Source: Candidatus Bathyarchaeota archaeon
GTDB taxonomy: Archaea; Thermoproteota; Bathyarchaeia; Bathyarchaeales; Bathycorpusculaceae
Assembly (NCBI GenBank): GCA_030589055.1
Contig: JAUUWK010000058.1
Coordinates: forward strand, 1 to 6,828
DNA length: 6,828 bases
Direction: 5' to 3'
The notes below the pieces were generated by a model that ran no database searches, was not told where the DNA came from, and worked only from the letters and a program-made list of their open reading frames with translations. Below are positions 1 through 5,406 of this stretch, one piece after another; within the stretch, counting starts at the first letter, position 1, and each line of letters starts with the position of its first letter. The position numbers and the translations under genes were made by a program.

Positions 1-306
1 GGAAAGCTTACGGAAAGAAGAGACTACGCGTGGAAAAGACTGAATGAAATGAAAGGGATAAGTTGTGCAAAACCAGAAGCAGCGTTCTATGTTTTCCCCA
101 AAATCCATGAAGTGGGATCAAAATGGAAGACAGACCGCGAATTCGTGTTGGAGCTTTTGAAAGAAACAGGTGTGCTTTTCGTTCATGGATCGGGTTTTGA
201 TCCAGTCTACGGGTCAGGACATTTCAGAGGTGTCTTCCTTCCACCACTTGAGATTCTAGAGCACGCTCTTAACGAGGTTGAGCGTTTCATGGACAAGAAT
301 AGATGA
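1..306 (+). CDS. Fold-type I aminotransferase (alanine/aspartate type), C-terminal part
   Basis: The reading frame is open from the first base and ends at TGA 304-306, giving about 101 residues; the N-terminus lies outside the window. It is the small-domain end of a PLP-dependent class I/II aminotransferase. KPEAAFYVFP matches the family's PEGAFYVFP strand, and HGSGFDPVYGSGHFRGVFLPP matches the final motif, whose Arg (in HFR) salt-bridges the substrate alpha-carboxylate. The GSGF...GHFR...FLPP pattern is closest to archaeal alanine/aspartate aminotransferases, but substrate cannot be assigned from this end, and the PLP lysine is out of view. It converges on the broken aminotransferase at about 363-765. 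An internal ATG at 49 is only a methionine within the domain, not a start. Confidence 0.9.
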   Translation, partial: GKLTERRDYAWKRLNEMKGISCAKPEAAFYVFPKIHEVGSKWKTDREFVLELLKETGVLFVHGSGFDPVYGSGHFRGVFLPPLEILEHALNEVERFMDKNR

Positions 307-362
307 GAAGGTTCACAAAGTAATTTCTACAAACAGACTACCGAGTCTATCACTTACAGCCT

Positions 363-765
363 TTATTTGATTACTTGCCCTAGCCTTTTGATGCCTTCCT
401 CTATTTCATCCATCGCCGGGTAGCTAAAGTTCAGCCTCATCGTGTTTGTTCCGTTTCCATTCACGAAGAATGACTGGCATGGAACGTAGGCAACCTATAT
501 TTTTTGATGCAGTCTTGGATGAGCTCTTTAGTGTTAATCCTTTGAGGAAGCCAAACGAATATGAACAGACCACCTATGGGCTTTATCCACTTGCATCCCT
601 CTGGGAAGTAGGTCTCCAGAGCCTCCAGCATCTTGTCTCTTTTCGTCTTGTAGAGTGCGCAAATCTTTGTAAGATTCACTTGGATAACCTTTCTTTTCAG
701 CGCTACATAAGCGATGTACTGTAGAAGCGGTGAAGGGCACAGGTCCATGCCCTGTTCGCGCGCGC
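363..765 (-). pseudogene. Truncated, frameshifted 2-aminoadipate/MocR-like aminotransferase remnant
   Basis: Read leftward, one frame (748-461) gives MDLCPSPLLQYIAYVALKR...FPEGCKWIKPIGGLFIFVWLP, the C-terminal third of a PLP-dependent aminotransferase of the LysN/ARO8-like group. Near 492-496 the homology moves to another frame. It continues as VAYVPCQSFFVNGNGTNTMR, then LNFSYPAMDEIEEGIKRLGQ, to a TAA at 363-365. Restoring one G (AGGTT to AGGGTT on the coding strand) joins the frames as KKYRVAYVP. The usual VPG is VPC here. No N-terminal domain or PLP lysine exists upstream: recognisable homology stops around 748-765, beside GCGCGCGC and ten bases from the ilvE stop codon. It is therefore an N-terminally deleted relic, probably once a full gene downstream of ilvE. 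The frameshift alone could be a sequencing error; the truncation could not be a simple base error. Confidence 0.85.
758..765. repeat. GCGCGCGC octamer, copy 1 (aminotransferase break)
   Basis: An exact palindromic GCGCGCGC, within a 9-base CGCGCGCGC run, lies at the point where the aminotransferase relic loses recognisable homology and ten bases from the ilvE stop codon. The same octamer recurs at 4892 and 5490. Confidence 0.7.
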
Positions 766-774
766 TTCGCCTTA

Positions 775-1662
775 CTAGTAAATGGATGTCCCTTCCTTTG
801 GATCTCGGACGATTTTTTCAAATTCTTGCATTAAAAGCCTTGTTATTGATCCAGGCTTACCGTCACCTATCATTCGTTTATTAACTTCTACTATTGGAAT
901 TATTTCTGCTGCTGTGCCAGTAAAGAAGGCTTCTTCCGCTGTGAACAAATCTGTTGGTGTAATTGTGCTTTCAATGGCTTTGTATCCAAGTTTTTCAGCT
1001 ATTTTCATAACGATATCTCTTGTTATTCCAACCAAAGCACCGGTTGACGTTGGCGGAGTCAAGATTTTTCCGTTTTGTACAATGAAAAGGTTTTCAGCAA
1101 CCCCCTCACTTATGTGGCCGTTCTTGTCTAAGCATATGGCTTCGTCAAAACCTGCTATGTTTGCTTCGATCTTTCCTAATATACTGTTTAGATAATTCAG
1201 AGATTTAACTTCGTGGGACGTTGCATCCACTGGGTCTCTCTTTACCCAGACAATCATGGCTCTAATTCCCTTTTCTTTCGGTTCGCCTGAGTGCAGTTTT
1301 ATAACGTCAGTTATGATTATCACCGTTGGCTTTGGGCATTTTCTCGGGTCAAGTCCTAAATCGCCAACACCCCTAGTAACGACGAGGCGTATGTATGCAT
1401 CTCGCAAATTGTTTTTCCGCAAAGTTGCCAAAACAGCATTTATCATCTCTTCTTTTGTCAATGGAATGTTAAGCATGATTACACGTGCTGAACGGTACAG
1501 CCTATCTATGTGTTCTTTAAGTTTGAAGACTATGCTGTTATAGGCGCGGATTCCTTCAAAGACACCGTCGCCATATAAAAGTCCATGATCATAAACTGAA
1601 ACTTTTGCTTGTGATTTTGGATAGTATTCCCCATCTATGTAGATGAGTAAATCTTTTTCCAA
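775..1662 (-). CDS. ilvE: Branched-chain-amino-acid aminotransferase (class IV)
   Basis: This cytoplasmic PLP enzyme interconverts leucine, isoleucine and valine with their 2-oxo acids, using glutamate/2-oxoglutarate; it is the last step of branched-chain biosynthesis. The 295 residues match the normal family length. Visible motifs are YIDGEYYP at the N-terminus and YGDGVFEGIRAY (30-41), the form typical of branched-chain rather than D-amino-acid transaminases. The PLP-binding lysine is K153 in EVKSLNYLNSILGKIEAN, followed by GHISEGVAENLF (182-193) with the cofactor-contacting Glu, and FFTGTAAEIIPI near the C-terminus. The start is TTG at 1660-1662, chosen because no in-frame ATG lies at the homologous N-terminus and a GGAGGG ribosome site sits seven bases upstream. 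It follows thrS after 86 bases on the same strand and probably has its own promoter. The stop codon is ten bases from the truncated aminotransferase relic. Confidence 0.95.
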   Translation of the reverse strand: MEKDLLIYIDGEYYPKSQAKVSVYDHGLLYGDGVFEGIRAYNSIVFKLKEHIDRLYRSARVIMLNIPLTKEEMINAVLATLRKNNLRDAYIRLVVTRGVGDLGLDPRKCPKPTVIIITDVIKLHSGEPKEKGIRAMIVWVKRDPVDATSHEVKSLNYLNSILGKIEANIAGFDEAICLDKNGHISEGVAENLFIVQNGKILTPPTSTGALVGITRDIVMKIAEKLGYKAIESTITPTDLFTAEEAFFTGTAAEIIPIVEVNKRMIGDGKPGSITRLLMQEFEKIVRDPKEGTSIY

Positions 1663-1669
1663 TGTTTAA

Positions 1670-1675
1670 CCCTCC
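1670..1675 (-). promoter_or_regulatory. Shine-Dalgarno site deciding the TTG start of ilvE
   Basis: The minus strand reads GGAGGG, seven bases before the TTG at 1662-1660. This strong match to the 16S rRNA tail supports initiation at this rare start codon. Confidence 0.75.
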
Positions 1676-1710
1676 AAACTGGAGAAATTAGCCTATTAAA
1701 CTACGGTTTG

Positions 1711-1722
1711 ATATACTTTTTG
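1711..1722 (-). promoter_or_regulatory. Candidate BRE/TATA promoter for ilvE
   Basis: The minus strand reads GCAAAAAGTATAT in the 86-base thrS-ilvE gap: an A-rich BRE-like stretch followed by a TATA-like GTATAT. A transcript starting about 25 bases downstream would begin near 1690 and have a leader of roughly 28 bases that contains the GGAGGG ribosome site. This implies ilvE can be transcribed apart from thrS. It is inferred from spacing and base composition only. Confidence 0.4.
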
Positions 1723-1748
1723 CAGAAAGCTTGCTGCTTTTACCATTG

Positions 1749-3617
1749 TTAGCCGTAAAATTGCGGTCTCCTTGAGAGATGCTTTGGAAGGGGAAGTGGC
1801 TTGAGGGGTTTGCCTTTCACTATTTCTTCAATTTCGCTTATAAGTTCTTGAAGTTTCATTTTGCGTATTTTTCCAGTTTTTCTGTCTCTCACCGGAAGTG
1901 CATCTGATTCTATCTCTTTTTGTCCTACCACGATTATGTATGGAACCCATTCCATCTCCGCTTCTCTAACCCTCTTCCGCAGAGTCAACGTTCGATCGTC
2001 AATGTCCACGCGTAAGTGTTGTGTCTCTAAAGCGTCCGCCAGTTTTTCAGCATGCTCAAGGTGTTTGTCTGACATGGGGATTATACGTACTTGTGTTGGT
2101 GAAAGCCATAGGGGAAGCATTGGTGGTTTGCCGTTTTTTTGTTCCTTGTATGCCTTCTCTAACAGTGCGTAGACGCATCTTTCGATTGCTCCACTTGGGG
2201 AACAGTGCATAATCAGCGGGTGCTGTTTCTCGCCCTTCTCGTCAACATAGACGATGTCGTATCTTTTTGCGTTTTCAACGTCGATCTGGTCTGTAGAGAG
2301 GGCTGCTGCCTTGTCTTGATTGTCTACGAAATTAAAATCCCATTTCAGTATGAAATAGAAAAAGCGTTTCTTCCATATTTCAACTAGGACTGATCTGCCG
2401 AAGATTTTGGCTAAAGATGTGATGAACCGCTTGTTTTCTCTGTAAAAGTCTTTTGTGAAGCGTATTGCTGCTTCATAGTCGTCTTTGGATAAGCCTATTT
2501 CCTCTAGGATCTGCATGCACAATTTGAATCTTACTATGAACTCTTTTTTGGCTTGTTCGAGGTCTGTGCAGAAAGCGTGACAGTCTGGCATTGTGAAGGC
2601 TCGCAGTCGTCTTAATCCGACAACTTCGCCTCTTTGTTCTCGTCTGAAGCTGTAGCGGGCTAATTCGTAAACTTTCAATGGCATTTGCTTGTAAGAGAAC
2701 TGGGCGTCATGAACCAACAAAAATTGTCCGAAGCACGCTGCAAACCGTAGAAATAGTTCTTTGTTCTCTGATTTCAGTATGTATTGCCTTGCTGGAAAAC
2801 GGTTTAGGTAATCTGCGAGGCTTGGATGCCCAAAATCATACATGATTGGAGTTTCAACTTCCATTGCTCCATACTCTATCACTTTATTCGTGACTAACTG
2901 TTCGATTAGGGACTTGATTAATCGGCCCTTTGGATACCAACGGATGTTTCCAGGGTCGCTTCCAGGCTCGTAATCAGCTATCTCCAGTCTTTTCATTAAT
3001 GTAACATGTGGAGGCATCTGCTCGCTTGCTCTGACTTTTGAGATCTCATATCTAGCAAATTTCTCTAGGTTTTCACGTCCCTTGAAATCAAACTTTTCAA
3101 CTGGCAGTATTTCTCCGTCTAGCTGGAGGATGCGCCAGAGGGACTTCATTTTTTCTTCAGCCTTCACTGCTTCCGAAACCTTCTCTTCTTTCTTCACTTC
3201 AGCTTCAGCCGGCAATATCACGCGCAACTGTTCTGCAAGAGGATGCCCCTTTATAGCAATCGTGAACTGCTTGTTCCAACCGAAGGGTGCACGATATGTT
3301 TCTAGGCCTATCTCTTTCGCACGGGCTTCCATGGCTTTAATTACTTTCAGTGCGTCTGCGGGCTTCGTTAAGTTGCTGCTCAGATGTGCATATGGATAGA
3401 TTAGAATTCGGTTCACCTTCAGTTTTTCCAGGAAGGCTTGAACTTCGTCTATGGCCTTTTTGGCTACTGCTTCGTTGTCGCCCTCTTCAACTGCTGTGAA
3501 TAAAACAACGATTTCTTCTAGTCGCCTTTCTTGTTTTTCAGCTTCTTCAGCCACAGCTATTTCTTTCTGAATAGGCTTGTAATTGATGAAGTTTGAGTGT
3601 AACTGTAATATTCGCAT
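1749..3617 (-). CDS. thrS: Threonyl-tRNA synthetase, archaeal type with editing domain
   Basis: It attaches threonine to tRNA-Thr in the cytoplasm and clears mischarged serine. Residues 1-137 form the archaea-specific, D-aminoacyl-tRNA-deacylase-like editing domain (start MRILQLHSNFI, then YPYAHLSS at 75-82, PFGWNKQF at 111-118, KGHPLAE at 123-129). A charged, lower-complexity linker of about 137-160 follows. The class II catalytic core carries motif 2 in FRREQRGEVVGLRRLRAFTM (324-343) and motif 3 around R480 in GAIERCVYALLE. The zinc ligands appear to be C295 (AACFGQF), H347 (MPDCHAF) and H471 (IMHCSP). The anticodon-binding domain starts near PLWLSPTQVRIIP (502-514). Length 622 fits the archaeal family. 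ATG 3617-3615 has GAGGT six bases upstream. It lies 23 bases after the small zinc-finger-like gene and is presumably co-transcribed with it. It appears fully functional. Confidence 0.97.
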   Translation of the reverse strand: MRILQLHSNFINYKPIQKEIAVAEEAEKQERRLEEIVVLFTAVEEGDNEAVAKKAIDEVQAFLEKLKVNRILIYPYAHLSSNLTKPADALKVIKAMEARAKEIGLETYRAPFGWNKQFTIAIKGHPLAEQLRVILPAEAEVKKEEKVSEAVKAEEKMKSLWRILQLDGEILPVEKFDFKGRENLEKFARYEISKVRASEQMPPHVTLMKRLEIADYEPGSDPGNIRWYPKGRLIKSLIEQLVTNKVIEYGAMEVETPIMYDFGHPSLADYLNRFPARQYILKSENKELFLRFAACFGQFLLVHDAQFSYKQMPLKVYELARYSFRREQRGEVVGLRRLRAFTMPDCHAFCTDLEQAKKEFIVRFKLCMQILEEIGLSKDDYEAAIRFTKDFYRENKRFITSLAKIFGRSVLVEIWKKRFFYFILKWDFNFVDNQDKAAALSTDQIDVENAKRYDIVYVDEKGEKQHPLIMHCSPSGAIERCVYALLEKAYKEQKNGKPPMLPLWLSPTQVRIIPMSDKHLEHAEKLADALETQHLRVDIDDRTLTLRKRVREAEMEWVPYIIVVGQKEIESDALPVRDRKTGKIRKMKLQELISEIEEIVKGKPLKPLPLPKHLSRRPQFYG

Positions 3618-3623
3618 AAAGCT

Positions 3624-3628
3624 ACCTC
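3624..3628 (-). promoter_or_regulatory. Ribosome binding site of thrS
   Basis: GAGGT on the minus strand, six bases before ATG 3617-3615, within the 23-base gap after the preceding small gene. It supports this start and independent translation initiation inside a shared transcript. Confidence 0.65.
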
Positions 3629-3640
3629 GCTCTTCAGCCT

Positions 3641-3853
3641 TTATACTCCTTTATATCGCCACTGTTCAACCTTTTTCTCCTTTTTAGTCTTCTTTTTATA
3701 TTCTTTGTAATGTTCTTTACATAAATAAGCCCGTCTTTCGCCGCTGCCAATTTTGAGGCCAGCTGACCTCACTTTTTCTGCTGAAATCGAGCGGGTAGCA
3801 TCTTTACCGCAACCGGAAACACTGCATTTAACGCCTTTAGATATACGCCCCAT
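3641..3853 (-). CDS. Small basic zinc-finger-like protein, function unknown
   Basis: A 70-residue protein with four possible zinc ligands: C10 and C15 (CSVSGC) and C45 and H48 (CKEH), a C-x4-C...C-x2-H layout. A lysine-rich stretch at about 50-61 (KEYKKKTKKEKK) could bind nucleic acid. No signal peptide or membrane segment is visible. The start is ATG 3853-3851, with GAGG eight bases upstream. It precedes thrS by 23 bases on the same strand, so the two are probably one operon. This suggests a translation- or RNA-related role, but that rests on context alone. It looks like the small conserved C2CH-type proteins seen in Thaumarchaeota/Bathyarchaeia genomes; this is an impression from memory and was not searched. 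Its coherent cysteine pattern, ribosome site and tight spacing argue that it is a real gene. Confidence 0.8.
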   Translation of the reverse strand: MGRISKGVKCSVSGCGKDATRSISAEKVRSAGLKIGSGERRAYLCKEHYKEYKKKTKKEKKVEQWRYKGV

Positions 3854-4045
3854 TTTAAACGCCTCTTCAACATTTTAACGCAATACAATAGGCGTCATTG
3901 CTTAATTTCTTTTTGACTCCGCGCGTGTTCGATGTTGGACTACTGCTGGCTACTGCCCGCGCAAGTTCTCAAGTACTCGTTTGGCAAGTCTTAAATGCTG
4001 TAACTGAGATGTTTTTAATAACACTCATTAGGAGGATGAAGAAAG
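3854..4045. promoter_or_regulatory. Divergent intergenic region with promoters of both flanking genes
   Basis: This 192-base spacer separates the leftward zinc-finger/thrS block from the rightward hydrolase. For the hydrolase, CTTAAATG at 3990-3997 is the better-placed TATA: a start about 25 bases on leaves a leader containing GGAGG at 4031-4035. TTTTTAATA at 4012-4020 is the better TATA by sequence, but would put transcription start after the ribosome site. On the minus strand only an A-rich stretch near 3898-3915 resembles a BRE/TATA. The middle is more G+C-rich, with GCGCG at 3921-3925 able to pair with CGCGC near 3957, two CTACTGC copies, and three CAAGT repeats (3962, 3970, 3985). No tRNA fold was found. 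Confidence 0.45.
4031..4035 (+). promoter_or_regulatory. Ribosome binding site for the GTG-started hydrolase
   Basis: GGAGG with ten bases to GTG 4046-4048. The nearer ATG at 4036 is in another frame and stops after seven codons, so GTG is the start. The spacing is slightly long. Confidence 0.65.
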
Positions 4046-4864
4046 GTGCCTTATGTTAAGTTGAAAGATGGTAATAAACTGTGGTACGAGGAAAAGGGAA
4101 GAGGGATGCCGATTGTGTTTCTCCACGGATGGATGGGATCTTCATTTTGCTATTCTAATCAAATTGATTATTTCTCCAAGGCCTATCGAGTTTTTGTGTT
4201 TGAACATAAAGGTCATGGAAAAAGTGATAGACCCGAAGATGCATCATACACGCTGCCTGAATTTGCCGAAGAACTGAACCAAGCCCTTGATAAACTAATT
4301 GGAGACGAAAACTTCGTATTGATAGGTCACAGCATGGGCGGTATGATTTCACTAGTTTATGCAACCACTTCAGATTTCAAGAAGAGATTGAAAGGACTGA
4401 TACTAATGAGCACTACGCCCAAATTTGAAAATCCAGGCGTACAAGAATATATAAATCTAATAAAAAAAGGTGAAATGAGTTTAGAACCAAATCCTGAAGA
4501 CGCGAACAACATACTGGTGCCGCTTTGTTTTAATCAAAAATATATCCAAACACATGAGGAAACAATCAAGAAATTCGTTGAAGAAAAGCTGAAAAATTCG
4601 GAGTACGTTGCTTTTAAAACCCTGATCGCCTTCGTTGATCATTATAATGTAGAAGATAAGTTGGCGGAAATAGAGGTTCCGACACTAATTCTGGCAGGGG
4701 ATGAGGACATAATGGTATCCCCAGAAAACTCCAGGTCAATGCATAGAAAAATCAAGAATTCTGAACTCAAAATATTCTCTCCGAAAATCGGACATTATAT
4801 CCAATTTGAAGCCCTAGAAGAATGCAATAAAGCGGTAGAAAACTTTCTGAAAAAACTTCAATGA
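4046..4864 (+). CDS. Alpha/beta-fold hydrolase
   Basis: A 272-residue soluble serine hydrolase of the alpha/beta superfamily (esterase/lipase/C-C hydrolase group); the substrate is unknown. The oxyanion-hole motif is FLHGWMGS (25-32), the nucleophile is S96 in GHSMGG (94-99), the acid is probably D221 in AGDEDIMVSP, and the histidine is H250 in IGHYIQFE. The HGKSDRP segment at 57-63 is the usual loop after strand 4. The cap region is about 125-200. No signal peptide is visible, so it is cytoplasmic. It begins at GTG with GGAGG ten bases upstream, is transcribed divergently from the thrS block, and converges on the cyclase fragment only 15 bases after its stop. Length and complete triad indicate an active enzyme. 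Nothing nearby identifies a pathway. Confidence 0.93.
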   Translation: MPYVKLKDGNKLWYEEKGRGMPIVFLHGWMGSSFCYSNQIDYFSKAYRVFVFEHKGHGKSDRPEDASYTLPEFAEELNQALDKLIGDENFVLIGHSMGGMISLVYATTSDFKKRLKGLILMSTTPKFENPGVQEYINLIKKGEMSLEPNPEDANNILVPLCFNQKYIQTHEETIKKFVEEKLKNSEYVAFKTLIAFVDHYNVEDKLAEIEVPTLILAGDEDIMVSPENSRSMHRKIKNSELKIFSPKIGHYIQFEALEECNKAVENFLKKLQ

Positions 4865-4879
4865 ACAATCCTTCTTCTG

Positions 4880-5104
4880 TTATTTCTGGTTGCGCGCGCC
4901 GTCTCCGGTAGGTTTATAGAACGAAGCATTGGGAAAATAGGCATTGATTGTCCTTGTGTAGACATATTTTATGAATACTGCTACATCAGGGGATTCTGTG
5001 TCTTTACAGAAGGGCGTAAACCCTCGTATATCGAGTACAACCGCTACGATATGTTCTGTGGTTCCTGCTGCGTTATCTAACAACTTCCTGAATATGCGAT
5101 GCAT
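4880..5104 (-). pseudogene. Truncated class III adenylate/guanylate cyclase domain
   Basis: The 74 residues carry the first part of a class III nucleotide cyclase catalytic domain: VAVVLDIRGFTPF with the first metal-binding Asp (D25), a helix (VAVFIKYVYTRTINAYF), then ASFYKPTGDG with the second metal Asp (D68). The GDG should be followed by a hydrophobic strand and about 80 more residues. Instead the sequence turns into ARNQK and a TAA at 4880-4882. The switch coincides with GCGCGCGC at 4892-4899. The transition-state and base-recognition residues are absent, so it cannot be an active cyclase. ATG 5104 has no clear ribosome site; the frame stays open to 5146. It is most likely a gene whose 3' part was deleted or replaced. 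A stable short product cannot be excluded. Confidence 0.75.
4892..4899. repeat. GCGCGCGC octamer, copy 2 (cyclase break)
   Basis: An exact octamer immediately after the codons for the conserved GDG of the cyclase fragment. Cyclase homology ends here and a stop codon follows shortly. Confidence 0.7.
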
Positions 5105-5221
5105 GCTACATCTTGAAGCTCTTTGGGATGTTGCTGAGTTATTAAACTAACGCGCTTTGATTTCTTTCTAGTGGAGGAGCGATTGGGTGAATGGCAAAAG
5201 GCTTTGCTCGCATCGGTGGGA

Positions 5222-5240
5222 GTTTGGCGGAAAGCCAAAC
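5222..5240 (+). other. Perfect 7-bp stem-loop with GGAAA loop
   Basis: GTTTGGC (5222-5228) pairs perfectly with GCCAAAC (5234-5240) around GGAAA. CATC 5211-5214 and GATG 5241-5244 can extend it, leaving a seven-base bulge on the 5' side. Confidence 0.65.
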
Positions 5241-5304
5241 GATGTCAGTTAAAATCATATACCCTATTCCTTAGAGACGGTGGGGGAGCGACTGCATGGA
5301 GCGT

Positions 5305-5335
5305 TGGGGGAGTCGGGAGCGATGTTACTCCCCCA
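5305..5335 (+). other. Perfect 9-bp stem-loop with a competing upstream arm
   Basis: TGGGGGAGT (5305-5313) is fully complementary to ACTCCCCCA (5327-5335) around a 13-base loop. A second TGGGGGAG at 5281-5288 can pair with the same right arm, so two exclusive helices are possible. Confidence 0.65.
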
Positions 5336-5378
5336 GAGGATTTAGGTTCTCCGGCGAAAGCGTGGGAGCGCTGCGCTG

Positions 5379-5406
5379 TATTATACTGACGAGATTAGGT
5401 ATAATA
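5379..5406 (+). other. Perfect 8-bp A+T-rich stem-loop
   Basis: TATTATAC (5379-5386) pairs with GTATAATA (5399-5406) around TGACGAGATTAG. It starts in the last codons of the frame that stops at 5387-5389 and closes the structured region on its right. No T-run follows, so it is not an obvious terminator. Confidence 0.55.

Larger units (their letters stand above)
5176..5370 (+). repeat. Five GGAGCG motif copies
   Basis: GGAGCG begins at 5176, 5285, 5298, 5316 and 5365. Three copies extend to GGAGCGA. The copies at 5285 and 5316 are preceded by G. The irregular spacing (109, 13, 18 and 49 bases) argues against a simple tandem repeat and suggests a reused binding or structural motif. Confidence 0.6.
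5171..5406 (+). ncRNA. Candidate structured RNA / possible transposon right-end RNA
   Basis: This stretch is richer in G than its surroundings and folds into consecutive helices. (1) GCAAA/TTTGC at about 5193-5206 with an outer ATG/CAT. (2) GTTTGGC/GCCAAAC at 5222-5228/5234-5240, with CATC/GATG outside it across a seven-base bulge. (3) A nine-pair stem at 5305-5313/5327-5335. (4) CTCC/GGAG around GC-GAAA-GC at 5349-5368. (5) An eight-pair stem at 5379-5386/5399-5406. The GAAA tetraloop and the GGAAA loop form only on the plus-strand transcript, which favours that orientation. GGAGCG occurs five times. No known RNase P, SRP, tRNA or riboswitch core was recognised. A frame through it (open from 5138, stop 5387-5389) reads GVGSDVTPPEDLGSPAKAWE, faintly like the tails of IS605-type TnpB proteins. 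A decayed element end is therefore one alternative. Confidence 0.4.

Noticed and set aside
534..821. 95-residue open frame overlapping the aminotransferase relic on the minus strand
   Set aside because: It is the shifted frame of the relic plus the end of ilvE, very basic and without any family resemblance.
782..1195. 137-residue plus-strand frame opposite ilvE, and another at 1256-1543
   Set aside because: They lie antisense to a full-length conserved enzyme and have no recognisable domain.
1861..2172. Plus-strand open frames opposite thrS, including 2021-2212, 2205-2387 and 3082-3399
   Set aside because: They are antisense shadows of a clearly coding synthetase, with low-complexity Ser/Phe/Cys-rich translations.
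3918..3990. Possible tRNA, suggested by a GTTCGAT stretch near 3927 and pairing GCGCG/CGCGC
   Set aside because: No T-arm, anticodon arm or acceptor stem can be formed on either strand.
5171..5406. RNase P RNA, SRP RNA or a cobalamin, TPP or fluoride riboswitch
   Set aside because: None of the conserved core sequences of these RNAs are present.
5171..5406. CRISPR array
   Set aside because: The repeats are only six to eight bases long and irregularly spaced, with no constant repeat-spacer unit.
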